This document shows, piece by piece, positions 16,145-25,688 of a DNA stretch of 64,000 nucleotides; positions within the stretch are counted from its first letter, which is position 1, and each line of letters opens with the position of its first letter. A program made the translations under genes and the position numbers. The stretch comes from Hylemonella sp. (GTDB taxonomy: Bacteria > Pseudomonadota > Gammaproteobacteria > Burkholderiales > Burkholderiaceae_C): NCBI RefSeq assembly GCF_027532185.1, contig NZ_JAPZSV010000005.1:343865-407864 (forward strand). Direction: 5' to 3'. The notes under the pieces were generated by a model that saw nothing but the letters and a program-made list of their open reading frames with translations, did no database searches and was not told the DNA's origin.

Positions 16145-18574
16145 TCACTTGGCCGTGCTGGTGTTCACGGTGGTGCCGGTCTCGGCGCTGCCCGAGGTGG
16201 TCTCGGGGGCGACACGCGCCGGCCGTGTGCGTTGCAGCTGCGCCAGTGCGGCGCCCCGGGCTTCGCCCAGCAGGTAGCGCAGCTCGGCGCCGGCCCAGGG
16301 GCCGCTGATCTGCAGCGGCACGGTGATGCCCGCGAGCTCGGCCAGTTCGCCACCCATGGCGCGCTTGAGGCCGGGCAGCACCTGCACGCTGAGTTGCGCG
16401 TCCAGCTCGCCGCTCTCCAGCGCGTAGAGCACTTCACCTTTGCCGGAGAGCGTCGGGGTCTTGAGCAGCAGGTCGCTGCTGCGGGCCTGGCCATCGGCGA
16501 TCTGCCAGCTGGCCTTGAGGTCGATGTAGGGCGTCTCTTCGGTGAGGCGCAGCCTGTCCTGCTGCACCCCGTCTTCCAGGCCCAGCAGGTCGCGCGCCGC
16601 CAGCAGGGCCTCGGGTAGGTCCACGCCGGCGAGCGTGCCGCGCGCCAGCGCCACGCTGGCCGTGCCCGTGAGCGACTGGCGCAGCGCCACCAGATCGGCG
16701 CCCTGCGCCTGCACATCCAGCGCGAACTGCCCCTTGCCGCTGAGCCACCCTTCACCGCCGGGTAGCAGGGCCAGCAGCTCTTCGGCGGGTACGTTGCTGA
16801 ACTTCTGCCGCGTGGCCAGGTGCACGGTGCTGGCGGGGCCGGTGACGTCGGCGATGGCGCCCAGACTGAGCTCGCCCTGGAAGTTGCCGCCGTAGAGCTG
16901 GGCCTGTACTGGGTCCAGCGTGAGCGTGCCGGCCGCGGCGCGCAGGCCGATGCTCACCGCGCTGGCCTGCAGGCGTGCCGCGCGCAGCTCTTCGGCGCGC
17001 AGGCGCCCGCGCAGGTTCAGGCCCTGCAGCATGCGCCAGTCCTGCACCTGGGTGCTGGCCTGCAGACGCGCGGGCCAGTCGTTCACGAGGTGGCGGTCCA
17101 GGTCGAGCCGGGTGGCGCTGAGGTCGAAGGTCCAGGCCGGCGTGGCAAAGTCCTGCAGCTGCACCTCGCCGCTGAGTGCGCTGTCTTCGATCTCGGTCTT
17201 GAAGTCCAGGCGCGCACGCTGCCGGCCCCAGTCGGCGAGCAGCTGGCCGTTGAAGCGCGTGGCGATGAGCTTGCCCGCGAGCAGCGCATGGCTGGCGTTC
17301 CACAGGCCGTTGAGCTGGGGCAGCTGCAGCTGGCGCATGGCGTAGTCGAGCACCGCGGGGCCGGCCAGCTGCGCCTGCAGGCGCGTGCTGCCTTGCTCCA
17401 GCGCCAGCGTGGCCTGCAGGCCGTCGCTGCGCAGGGTCTGCTCGCGGCTCTGCAGGACGGGCAGCTCCAGCGCGGCCTGCAGCAGGCGGCCTTCCTGCTG
17501 CAGCTTGGCGTCGAGCTGGAGTGACTTGCCCTGCCACTGGCCGGCTTCGAGCCGCAGCTGGTCGGCGCGCAGGCGCAGCTCGGCACGCTGCCCGGCCCAG
17601 GGGCCGCGCACGATGGCATCGAGCTGCTGCAGCGCCAGCAGGTGCAGCACGGGCTGCGCGCTGAGCGAGCCGCGCAGGTCCAGATCGAGCCCGCTCCAGC
17701 CGGCCACCTGGCCCTGGGCGCGCGCCTCGACGTCCTTGAACTGGTAGCGCTGGCCCAGATGCTCGTAGAGCAGGTGGCCGCCCAGGCGCACGCGCGTGTC
17801 GATGCGCGGCTGGGCCGAGACGAGCTGGAAGCGCGCGTCGATGCGGCCAGCAGTGGCGTCGGCCAGGCGTCCGGTGTCGAGCTCCAGGTCCTGCAGCGCG
17901 AGGTCGAGGCCCGCGGCCTCGTCGCGGTAGTTCACATGGGCGCGTTGCACACGCACCTTTTCGACCGCGAAGTCCACGTCGGCCAGCCGGGTGGCCGAGA
18001 CCAGCAGGTCGTCGAAGTTGCTGCTACCGTCGGTGTGGCGCACCACGTCGGCGTGCAGGCCGTCGAGCACCACGCGCTCGATCTGCAGGCGCCCGCGCAG
18101 CAGCGGCCACCAGGCGATGTAGAGGCGCGCGTTGTCCACGGCGGCGAAGGTGCGGCTGCTGTTGCGCTGGCTCAGGCTCATCTTGCCGGTGTCCAGGCCC
18201 AGCTGCGGGAAGAAGTCGAGCTGCAGATCGCCTTCGAGCACCAGATCGCGCTGCTTGTTGGCCTTGACGTAATCGACGATCTGGCCCTTGAAGTCATTGG
18301 CGTCGAGCAGATAGGCCGTGAGGCCGATGAGGCCACCGATCAGGCCCAGGGCCAGCAGCAGACTGCCCAGCGCGTGGCGCCAGTATTCCTTGGCATACCC
18401 TTCGGCGAAGGGCAGGCGAAACGGCAGCACATAGCTCAGCACCATGCCGACCACGCCGTACCAGCCCAGCAGGACCTGGTAGAACGAACTGGTGGTGGGG
18501 GCGGGTTCGGGCGCGGCGGGGGCTTGCTTGCCGAGTCTGGCCATGGGGAGGATGTGGCGGGGAGGGGTATTCAT
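16145..18574 (-). CDS. AsmA-family protein
   Basis: A large protein of about 809 residues from MNTPPRHILPMARLGKQ; ATG 18544 is an alternative start. One N-terminal membrane segment (HALGSLLLALGLIGGLIGLTAYLL) is followed by a long beta-rich periplasmic region. This region has AsmA motifs (FFPQLGLDTGKMSLSQRN, FAAVDNARLYIAWWPLLRGRLQIERVVLDGL) and the C-terminal AsmA core (LLALLPGGEGWLSGKGQFALDV, LKASWQIADGQARSSDLLLKTPTLSGKGEV). AsmA-like proteins act in outer-membrane lipid transport and assembly. It is divergent from the purine permease at 18667. Confidence 0.88.
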   Translation of the reverse strand: MNTPPRHILPMARLGKQAPAAPEPAPTTSSFYQVLLGWYGVVGMVLSYVLPFRLPFAEGYAKEYWRHALGSLLLALGLIGGLIGLTAYLLDANDFKGQIVDYVKANKQRDLVLEGDLQLDFFPQLGLDTGKMSLSQRNSSRTFAAVDNARLYIAWWPLLRGRLQIERVVLDGLHADVVRHTDGSSNFDDLLVSATRLADVDFAVEKVRVQRAHVNYRDEAAGLDLALQDLELDTGRLADATAGRIDARFQLVSAQPRIDTRVRLGGHLLYEHLGQRYQFKDVEARAQGQVAGWSGLDLDLRGSLSAQPVLHLLALQQLDAIVRGPWAGQRAELRLRADQLRLEAGQWQGKSLQLDAKLQQEGRLLQAALELPVLQSREQTLRSDGLQATLALEQGSTRLQAQLAGPAVLDYAMRQLQLPQLNGLWNASHALLAGKLIATRFNGQLLADWGRQRARLDFKTEIEDSALSGEVQLQDFATPAWTFDLSATRLDLDRHLVNDWPARLQASTQVQDWRMLQGLNLRGRLRAEELRAARLQASAVSIGLRAAAGTLTLDPVQAQLYGGNFQGELSLGAIADVTGPASTVHLATRQKFSNVPAEELLALLPGGEGWLSGKGQFALDVQAQGADLVALRQSLTGTASVALARGTLAGVDLPEALLAARDLLGLEDGVQQDRLRLTEETPYIDLKASWQIADGQARSSDLLLKTPTLSGKGEVLYALESGELDAQLSVQVLPGLKRAMGGELAELAGITVPLQISGPWAGAELRYLLGEARGAALAQLQRTRPARVAPETTSGSAETGTTVNTSTAK

Positions 18575-18666
18575 TCTTGAGGAAGCCCGCGGCGCCGTCT
18601 GTAAGTTGTGGTAACGGGCCCGCATGCAGGCCCTAGAATCCGGGCCTCATTCCACGGAGATTCCCC

Positions 18667-19956
18667 ATGCTGGAACGCACCTTCCAACTGTCCGCCCATG
18701 GCACCACCGTCAAGACCGAGCTGCTGGCCGGGCTGACGACCTTCCTGACCATGGCCTACATCATCTTCGTGAACCCGGACATCCTCGCGGCCGCGGGCAT
18801 GCCCAAGGACGCGGTCTTCGTGGCCACCTGCCTGGCTGCGGCGCTGGGCTCGGCCATCATGGGCTTGTATGCCAACTACCCCATCGCGCTGGCGCCGGGC
18901 ATGGGGCTCAACGCCTACTTTGCCTTCGCCGTGGTGCAGGGCATGGGCTTCACCTGGCAGCAGGCGCTGGGCGCGGTCTTCATCTCGGGTTGCCTGTTCA
19001 TCCTGATCAGCCTCTTCAAGCTGCGCGAGGCCATCGTCAACGCCATCCCGCGTTCGCTCAAGTTCGCCATCTCCGCGGGCATCGGCCTGTTCCTGGCCAT
19101 CATCGGCCTCAAGAACGCAGGGCTGATCGCCGCGCACCCCGCCACCTTCGTCACGCTGGGCGACCTGCACCAGCCCGGCCCGGTGCTGGCGGTGATTGGC
19201 TTCTTCATCATCGTGGCGCTGGAGCAGCGCAAGGTGCCGGGCGCCATCATCATCGGCATCCTCGCCGTGACCCTGGCGGCCGTGCTCATGGGCCTGACGC
19301 CCTTTGGCGGCATCGTGGCCGCGCCGCCCTCGCTCGCACCCACCTTCCTGCAGATGGACCTGGCCGGTGCGCTCAACATGGGCCTGCTGACCGTGATCCT
19401 GACCTTCTTCCTGGTCGAGCTCTTCGATGCCTCGGGCACGCTGATCGGCGTGGCGCACCGCGCGGGCCTGCTGGACAAGGATGGCAAGCTGCCGCGCCTG
19501 AAGAAGGCCTTGCTCGCCGATTCCACGGCCATTGCCGCCGGCGCGGCCCTGGGCACCTCGTCCACCACGGCCTACATCGAATCGGCCGCCGGCACCGCCG
19601 TGGGCGGGCGCACGGGCCTGACGGCCGTGACCGTGGCCGTGCTCTTCCTCGCCGCCATCGTCTTCGCGCCGCTGGCCGGCACCGTGCCCGCCTATGCCAC
19701 GGCACCCGCGCTCTGCTACGTGGCCGTGCTCATGCTCAAGGGCCTGGCCGAGATCGCCTGGGACGATCTGACCGAGGCCGCGCCCGCCGTGGTCACGGCC
19801 ATCACCATGCCCTTCACCTTCTCCATCGCGCATGGCATCGCCTTCGGCTTCATCTCCTATGCGGCGATCAAGATCCTGGCCGGCCGCGTCAAGGAGCTGC
19901 CGCCCATGGTGGCGGTGATCGCCGTGGTCTTCGTGCTCAAGTTCGCCTTCCTCTGA
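18667..19956 (+). CDS. NCS2-family purine permease (AzgA-like)
   Basis: A 429-residue inner-membrane transporter with about 13 hydrophobic segments. The N-terminal motif TELLAGLTTFLTMAYIIFVNPDIL and APGMGLNAYFAF are hallmarks of the AzgA-like branch of nucleobase:cation symporters (adenine, guanine, hypoxanthine). TVILTFFLVELFDASGTLIGVA and SSTTAYIESAAGTAVGGRTGLTAVTV carry the conserved substrate-site residues. It overlaps the next gene by one base (TGATG), so the two are coupled. Confidence 0.93.
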   Translation: MLERTFQLSAHGTTVKTELLAGLTTFLTMAYIIFVNPDILAAAGMPKDAVFVATCLAAALGSAIMGLYANYPIALAPGMGLNAYFAFAVVQGMGFTWQQALGAVFISGCLFILISLFKLREAIVNAIPRSLKFAISAGIGLFLAIIGLKNAGLIAAHPATFVTLGDLHQPGPVLAVIGFFIIVALEQRKVPGAIIIGILAVTLAAVLMGLTPFGGIVAAPPSLAPTFLQMDLAGALNMGLLTVILTFFLVELFDASGTLIGVAHRAGLLDKDGKLPRLKKALLADSTAIAAGAALGTSSTTAYIESAAGTAVGGRTGLTAVTVAVLFLAAIVFAPLAGTVPAYATAPALCYVAVLMLKGLAEIAWDDLTEAAPAVVTAITMPFTFSIAHGIAFGFISYAAIKILAGRVKELPPMVAVIAVVFVLKFAFL

Positions 19957-20390
19957 TGGCACGCATCGTCTTCGAGCTGCCGGCGAAGTTCAGCTTCGCG
20001 ACGGAACTGCAGATTTATGTGAGCCACGTCAACCAGGGTGGGCACCTGGACAACGCGCAGCTGCTGAGCCTGGTGTCCGAGGCGCGCTTGCGCTTCTTCC
20101 AGTCCCTGGGCTATGCCGAGGCCGATGTGGAGGGCGTGTCCACCGTGGTCGGCGACATGGTGGCGCAGTACAAGTCCGAAGCCTTCCACGGCGAGACGCT
20201 GCGCGTGGAGATGGAACCGGCCGACTTCAACAAGTACGGCTTCGATCTGGTCTTCCACATGACCGAGAAAAGCCAGGGCCGCGAAGTGGCCCGCGGCAAG
20301 ACCGGCGTGGTCTTCATCGACCGCGCCACGCGCAAGGTCGCGCCCATCCCGAAAGTGATCGCCGAGCGCCTGCACGCGGCGCGGGGCTGA
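19956..20390 (+). CDS. Acyl-CoA thioester hydrolase (4HBT/YbgC-like)
   Basis: A 144-residue hot-dog thioesterase starting MARIVFELPAKFSFATELQIYVSHVNQGGHLDNAQLLSL. The Asp/Asn in HLDNAQLLSLVSEAR is the 4-hydroxybenzoyl-CoA-thioesterase-type catalytic region. It is translationally coupled to the purine permease (shared A in TGATG), although no functional link is evident. It ends 7 bp from the convergent TSUP gene. Confidence 0.82.
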   Translation: MARIVFELPAKFSFATELQIYVSHVNQGGHLDNAQLLSLVSEARLRFFQSLGYAEADVEGVSTVVGDMVAQYKSEAFHGETLRVEMEPADFNKYGFDLVFHMTEKSQGREVARGKTGVVFIDRATRKVAPIPKVIAERLHAARG

Positions 20391-20396
20391 GCTATC

Positions 20397-21137
20397 TCAC
20401 CAGGCCATCCAGAGGATGGTCAGGCCCGACACGAGCATCACGCCTTCCATGAGCTGCAGGAAGCGATGCTCGGGCAGGTGCAGCACCAGGCGCTTGGACA
20501 GCGTGGAGCCGGCGAAGACGAAGACGCCGATGAGCAGGCCCTGGGTGATGGCGCGCGCGTCGATCACGCCGAGCTGGTGGAAGGCCGCGCCCTTGGCCAG
20601 GAAGACGGCCAGCGAGCTGGCCGCCTCGGTGCCGATGTAGGCACCTTTCACCAGGCCGTAGGCCAGGAAGAAGGGCGTGTTGACCGCGCCCGTGGAAGCG
20701 ACGATGCCCGTGAGATAGCCGATGGCTGCACCGACCAGCGCCATATGGCCCAGCCGCGGCTTCCAGTCCATGCGCCGCAGCCAGCGCCGTGCCGGGATCA
20801 TGAGCAGCAGGAAGCTGCCGAGAATGAGTTCGATCAGGCGGGCGTTGAACTGCACCAGGGTGTTGGCGCCCAGCACGACCGCAGGCACGCTGATGGCGGC
20901 GTAGACGCCGCAGAGTTTCCAGTCGATCTCGCGCCACCAGAGCGCCACGCGCGCGAGGTTGGCTACGATGGCCACGAGCGCGATCACGGGCACGGCGGTC
21001 ATCGGCCCGTAAAAATAGACCAGTGGCGGCATCAGCAGGATGGTGGTGCCGAAGCCGATGACGCCACCGAGCACGCCGGCGCCCAGGCCGACGGCGCAGA
21101 TCAGGAGCATGGGTAGGAGGTCGGTCATGACAGGCAT
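20397..21137 (-). CDS. TSUP-family permease (TauE/SafE)
   Basis: A 246-residue membrane protein with about 8 helices of the sulfite exporter TauE/SafE family. The repeated family motif is visible as GVLGGVIGFGTTILLMPPLVYF near the N-terminus and TGIVASTGAVNTPFFLAYGLVKG in the second half. Family members move sulfite, sulfoacetate or other organic anions. The ATG at 21137 is followed two codons later by a possible second ATG (21128). It directly follows the MFS gene (3 bp separate the MFS stop codon and the first ATG), so the two form an operon. Confidence 0.9.
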   Translation of the reverse strand: MPVMTDLLPMLLICAVGLGAGVLGGVIGFGTTILLMPPLVYFYGPMTAVPVIALVAIVANLARVALWWREIDWKLCGVYAAISVPAVVLGANTLVQFNARLIELILGSFLLLMIPARRWLRRMDWKPRLGHMALVGAAIGYLTGIVASTGAVNTPFFLAYGLVKGAYIGTEAASSLAVFLAKGAAFHQLGVIDARAITQGLLIGVFVFAGSTLSKRLVLHLPEHRFLQLMEGVMLVSGLTILWMAW

Positions 21138-21139
21138 GC

Positions 21140-22759
21140 TCAGCCCCGCTCCGTTCCGTCGACGAGGTAGCGCCGCACCACGGGCGGCGTGTCGCCGACC
21201 TGGAAGGCGCGTGCGCGGTTGCGCAGCTCGGCGTCGTCGGCCGTCATGCGCGAGATGCGGCGCAGGTGCTCGGTCCAGGACTCGTCGAGGATGTGCTCGA
21301 TGAAGACGCCCGGGTGGCCCAGGTCGTGCAGCAGCTCCCATTTGAGCGCGCCGCGGCGCAGGCGGCTGCGGCGGTACTCCTGCATCACCTCGCGGAAGGC
21401 CGCTTCCTGGGCTGGGTCGATGCGGTACTCGATGGTCACGAGCACGTGGCCGGTGGTGGGTGGATCGGCCAGCACAGGCGCGGCCAGCTCGTTGCTGGGC
21501 GTGAGGTTTTCCTCGCGGATGCGCGGCGCGCTGCTGCGGCCCACCCAGAACAGCATGAGCGTGGTGGACACCGCGGCGATGCACAGGCTGGCGCCCACGC
21601 TGCTCCAGGTGGCCACCTGGCCCCACACGGCCGCACCCAGCGCGCCCGAGCCCATGAGGGCCATCTGGTAGAGCGACATGCCGCGGGCGCGTACCCAGTC
21701 GGGCAGGGCCTGCTGGGCCGAGACGCTGAGCGAGTTGGCCACGGTGATCCAGGCCATGCCACCGACGAACATCACGGGCACGGCGATGTAGAGATTGGGT
21801 GCCCAGGCCATGAGCGCCATGGCGGCGGCCTGCACCACGATGCCGCCGTTGACGCGCTGGTCCTGGCTGTAGGCCTGGCGCAGGCGCGGCATGAGGAGCA
21901 CGGCGAAGATGGCGCCCAGGCCCATGGCCGCCAGCAGCAGGGTGAAGACGCCGGCATCGCCGGCGTGCAGGCCGCGCGCCACCAGGGGCAGCAGGGCCAG
22001 CAGCGCAGTGGAGTGGCCGTAGAACAGGGCGATGCGCAGCAGCACGCGGCGCAGCCGGGCCGAGTGCATGACGAACTGCAGGCCGGTGCGCATGGCGCTG
22101 AAAAGCTTTTCGCGGCCCAGCGGGTTGGGCGGCTGCTCGCGCCGCCAGCGCATGATCACGAAACCTGCCAGCACCGAGAGCACGGCGTTGAGCGCGAAGA
22201 CGTAGAGGGTGCCGGCGCTGGCGATCAGGGCGCCCGCGGCCAGCGGCCCGACGATGCGCGAGGCGTTCATGGCCGCGCCATTGAGCGCCAGCGCGGCGGG
22301 CAGCTGCGGGCGCGGTACGAGCTCGGGCACGATGGCGGCGAACACCGGCCAGCGCATGGCCAGGCCGATGCCGTTGGCGAAGGTGAAGAGCAGCAGCAGC
22401 GCCGGCGTCATCACCTCGGCCAGCAGGGCGACGCAGGTCAGCACCGCCACGGCGGCGACCCAGAACTGGGTGGCGATGAAATAGCGCCGCCGGTCCAGGA
22501 TGTCGGCCATGGCGCCGCTGGGCAGCCCGAGCAGGAAGACCGGCAGGGTGGAGGCGGTCTGCACCAGCGCGACCCAGATGGGCGTGGTGGCCAGCGTGGT
22601 CATCATCCACGCGGCGGCCACGTCGTTCATCCACATACAGATGTTGGCCACCAGCCAGGTGCTCCAGAGCATGCGAAACACGGGCGCGCGCAGCGGCGCC
22701 AGGGCGGAGGCGGATTCCGGCGGCGCTGTGCCGGTTGGCGGGTCGCGGGACGGGGGCAT
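21140..22759 (-). CDS. MFS transporter with C-terminal ABM-like domain (MFS_3)
   Basis: A 539-residue protein. Residues about 25-410 form a 12-helix major-facilitator transporter of the EntS-like (MFS_3) group (FRMLWSTWLVANICMWMNDV, GLPSGAMADILDRRR, RIVGPLAAGALIASAG). Residues about 425-535 are a soluble domain (GHVLVTIEYRIDPAQEAAFREVMQEYRRSRLRRGALKWELLHD...), like the dimeric alpha/beta barrel of antibiotic-biosynthesis-monooxygenase proteins. The family is assigned to export of siderophores or drugs. The fused domain may be regulatory; its function is unknown. It is co-oriented with the TSUP gene. Confidence 0.88.
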   Translation of the reverse strand: MPPSRDPPTGTAPPESASALAPLRAPVFRMLWSTWLVANICMWMNDVAAAWMMTTLATTPIWVALVQTASTLPVFLLGLPSGAMADILDRRRYFIATQFWVAAVAVLTCVALLAEVMTPALLLLFTFANGIGLAMRWPVFAAIVPELVPRPQLPAALALNGAAMNASRIVGPLAAGALIASAGTLYVFALNAVLSVLAGFVIMRWRREQPPNPLGREKLFSAMRTGLQFVMHSARLRRVLLRIALFYGHSTALLALLPLVARGLHAGDAGVFTLLLAAMGLGAIFAVLLMPRLRQAYSQDQRVNGGIVVQAAAMALMAWAPNLYIAVPVMFVGGMAWITVANSLSVSAQQALPDWVRARGMSLYQMALMGSGALGAAVWGQVATWSSVGASLCIAAVSTTLMLFWVGRSSAPRIREENLTPSNELAAPVLADPPTTGHVLVTIEYRIDPAQEAAFREVMQEYRRSRLRRGALKWELLHDLGHPGVFIEHILDESWTEHLRRISRMTADDAELRNRARAFQVGDTPPVVRRYLVDGTERG

Positions 22760-22798
22760 GGCGCTATTGTGGAGCAGGCCCGCGCCCCGTCGCCGGCC

Positions 22799-24259
22799 CT
22801 ACTTGCGCCAGAAGCCCGCGGTGAAGAGCACCAGCACGCTGAGCAGCTCCAGGCGGCCGAGCAGCATGGCGAAGGACAGCACCCAGAGCTGAAAGGGGTT
22901 GAGGCCACCGAAGTTGCCGGCCGGCCCGACCTCGCCCAGGCCCGGGCCGATGTTGTTCACCGTGGCGACCACAGCGGAGAAGGCGGTCACGATGTCCAAG
23001 CCGCTGACGAGCAGCAGAAAGGTCAGACCCATGGTGGCCGCGCCGTAGATCAGCATGTAGCCGAGCACCGAAGCCATCACGGCCGGCGGCACGGTCTTGC
23101 CGCCGAGGGTGACGGGGTTGACGACGCGCGGGTGGATGATGCGCACAAGCTCGCGCCGCGCCTGCTTGATCAGCAGCACCATGCGGACCATCTTGATGCC
23201 GCCGCCCGTGGATCCGGCGCAGGAGACGAAGCAGCCCAGGAAGAGCAGCAGCACGGGCGCGGCCACCGGCCACTGCGCGTAGTCGGTGGAGGCGTAGCCC
23301 GTGGTGGTGGCCAGCGAGACCACGTGGAAGGCGCTGGCGCGCAGGGCCGCTTGCCAGTCCTCATGCTGGCGGTGCACCAGCAGCAGGAACGTGAGCGCAG
23401 CGATGGACGCGACGAGCACGATGACATAGGTGCGGATCTCGCGGTCGGCGGTGATGGGGCGCAGGCTGCGTGAGCGGATCACGACGAAGTAGCGCAGGAA
23501 GCTGATGCCCGACAGCGTCATGAAGACGATGGCCACGGCCTCGATCAGCGGTGAGTTCCAGTAACCGAAGCTCGCGTCGTGCGAGGAGAAGCCGCCCAGG
23601 CCCATGGTGGAGCACATGTGCATGAAGGCGTCGGGCCAGCTCATGCCGGCCCAGCGGTAGGCCAGCAGGCAGGCGGCGGAGAACACGAAGTACACCGTCC
23701 ACAGGCCGCGCGCGGTCTCGGCGATGCGCGGGGTGAAGCGCGTGTCCTTCATCGGCCCCGGGGTCTCGGCCTTGTAGAGCTGCACGCCGCCCAGGCCCAG
23801 CAGCGGCAGGATGGCCACCACCAGCAGCATGATGCCCAGGCCGCCGATGAGCTGCAGGAAGCAGCGCCAGACGTTGACCGAGACTGGCAGCGTGTCCAGG
23901 CCCTGCAGCGCGGTGGCGCCGGTGGCGGTGAGCGCGCTCATGGCTTCGAAGTAGGCGTGGCTCCAGCTGATGCCCGGCACGGTGTAGTACAGCGGCAGCG
24001 CCGAGTAGGCGGTGAGCACCACCCAGACCAGGTTGACGAGCAGGAAGCCGTCGCGCGCCTGCAGCTCACGCCGGTGCCGTCGCGTGGCCAGCCACAGCAG
24101 CCAGCCGCTGACCAGGGTGAGCGCGCCGCTGGCGGCCCAGACCCCGCGCAGCGCGGGGGCGTCCTCGGCCCAGGCCCAGGCCAGTGGCACCAGAAAGGCC
24201 AGCGAGAAGGCCATGAGGATGCGCGCGAGCAAGACCAGGGCGGGCAGGAACATCTGCAT
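22799..24259 (-). CDS. trkH: Trk-type potassium uptake channel subunit TrkH
   Basis: A 486-residue TrkH, close to the usual 480. The four pore-loop repeats are visible with their selectivity-filter glycines: SALTATGATAL, STMGLGGFSS, SLATTTGYASTDY and TVNNIGPGLGEVG. It is an inner-membrane K+ channel gated by the cytoplasmic TrkA ring. The gene follows trkA on the same strand with a 13-bp gap, forming a trkA-trkH operon. Confidence 0.96.
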   Translation of the reverse strand: MQMFLPALVLLARILMAFSLAFLVPLAWAWAEDAPALRGVWAASGALTLVSGWLLWLATRRHRRELQARDGFLLVNLVWVVLTAYSALPLYYTVPGISWSHAYFEAMSALTATGATALQGLDTLPVSVNVWRCFLQLIGGLGIMLLVVAILPLLGLGGVQLYKAETPGPMKDTRFTPRIAETARGLWTVYFVFSAACLLAYRWAGMSWPDAFMHMCSTMGLGGFSSHDASFGYWNSPLIEAVAIVFMTLSGISFLRYFVVIRSRSLRPITADREIRTYVIVLVASIAALTFLLLVHRQHEDWQAALRASAFHVVSLATTTGYASTDYAQWPVAAPVLLLFLGCFVSCAGSTGGGIKMVRMVLLIKQARRELVRIIHPRVVNPVTLGGKTVPPAVMASVLGYMLIYGAATMGLTFLLLVSGLDIVTAFSAVVATVNNIGPGLGEVGPAGNFGGLNPFQLWVLSFAMLLGRLELLSVLVLFTAGFWRK

Positions 24260-24272
24260 GGCGAAGGGGCTC

Positions 24273-25664
24273 TCAGCCGAAGAAGGTGGCGCTGACCTGG
24301 AACAGGCGCTCCACCTCTCGCACCAGACGCTTGTTCGGGATGAAGATCACGATATGGTCGCCGTCCTCGATCAGGGTGTCGTGGTGCGGCATCAGCACCT
24401 CGGACTTGCGGCCTTCGCCGCGCACGATGACGCCGAAGCGCGCGCCCTCCGGCAGCCGGACCTCCTCGATGCGCCGGCCCACGAGGCGCGAGGTCTTGAC
24501 GTCGCCGCGCGCGATGCCTTCCAGCGCCTCGGCCGCGCCGCGGCGCAGGCTGTGCACGGCCACCACATCGCCGCGGCGGACGTGGGTGAGCAGCTCGCCG
24601 ATGACGGTCTGCGCGGGCGAGATGGCGATGTCGATGGTCGAGCCCTGCATCATGTCGGCATAGGCGCGCCGGTTGATGAGCGCCATCACGCGGCGTGCGC
24701 CCAGGCGCTTGGCCAGCATGGCCGACATGATGTTGTCCTCGTCGTCGCTGGTCAGGGCGAGAAAGAGGTCCATCTCGCTGACGTTCTCCTCCAGCAGCAG
24801 GTCTTCCTCGACGGCGTCGCCGTTGAGCACGAGCATCTGGGTCGGCAGCTGGCTGGCCAGGTAGTCGCAGCGCTGGGTGTTTTGTTCAATGAGCTTGACT
24901 TGGCACTGGTTCACGAGGCTGCGCGCCAGCCGCAAGCCCACCTTGCCGCCGCCGGCGATCATGACGCGCTGCACGGGCTGGTCCAGGTTGTGCAGCGCCG
25001 CCAGCACCAGGCGGATCTGGTCGGCCGCGGCGAGCACGAAGATCTCGTCGCCGGGCAGCACGCGCGTGCTGGCGTCCGCGGGCACCTCGGTGTCCATGCG
25101 GTAGAGCGCGACCACGCGCATCTGCGCCACGGGCAGGCGTTCGCGGAATTCCGCGATGGTCCGGTTGGCCAGGATGCTGCTGCTCGTGACGCGCACCGCG
25201 GCCAGGCAGACCCGGCCGTCGGCGAAAGAGAGCACCTGCAGCGCCTCGGGGTAGTCGATGAGCTGATGGATGTAGCGCATCACCGACTCCTCGGGGCAGA
25301 TGACGTGGTCCACCGCAAAGCCGTTCTTGGACAGCAGCGCGTCGCCCTCGACGAACTCGGGCGAGCGTACGCGTGCGATGGTCACCGGCACGTTGAAGAG
25401 GTCGTGCGCGATCTTGCACACCGCGAGATTGGATTCATCGAGCGCGGCGCAGGCGATCAGCATGTCGGCGTCCTGCGCGCCGGCCTCACGCAGCACCGAG
25501 GGCTGGATGCCGTTGCCCACGACGCCGCGCAGGTCCAGCCGCTCCTCGAGCTGGCGCAGGCGCACCGGGTCCTGGTCGATGACGGTGATGCCGTTCTGTT
25601 CGGAGCTCAGGCTTTCGGCCACGCTTTCGCCCACGCGACCGGCGCCGAGGATGATGATGTTCAT
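24273..25664 (-). CDS. trkA: Trk potassium transporter regulatory subunit TrkA
   Basis: A 463-residue TrkA with two RCK (Rossmann plus RCK_C) modules. The first Rossmann motif is MNIIILGAGRVGESVAESL at the start; the second, VMIAGGGKVGLRLARSLVNQ, is near residue 233. It binds NAD(H)/ATP and gates TrkH at the membrane. RCK_C regions end each half (SSILANRTIAEFRERLPVAQM and LVGRRIEEVRLPEGARFGVI). It is the first gene of trkA-trkH. Confidence 0.96.
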   Translation of the reverse strand: MNIIILGAGRVGESVAESLSSEQNGITVIDQDPVRLRQLEERLDLRGVVGNGIQPSVLREAGAQDADMLIACAALDESNLAVCKIAHDLFNVPVTIARVRSPEFVEGDALLSKNGFAVDHVICPEESVMRYIHQLIDYPEALQVLSFADGRVCLAAVRVTSSSILANRTIAEFRERLPVAQMRVVALYRMDTEVPADASTRVLPGDEIFVLAAADQIRLVLAALHNLDQPVQRVMIAGGGKVGLRLARSLVNQCQVKLIEQNTQRCDYLASQLPTQMLVLNGDAVEEDLLLEENVSEMDLFLALTSDDEDNIMSAMLAKRLGARRVMALINRRAYADMMQGSTIDIAISPAQTVIGELLTHVRRGDVVAVHSLRRGAAEALEGIARGDVKTSRLVGRRIEEVRLPEGARFGVIVRGEGRKSEVLMPHHDTLIEDGDHIVIFIPNKRLVREVERLFQVSATFFG

Positions 25665-25688
25665 GGGGTCGGAGGACTTCGCCAGCGC

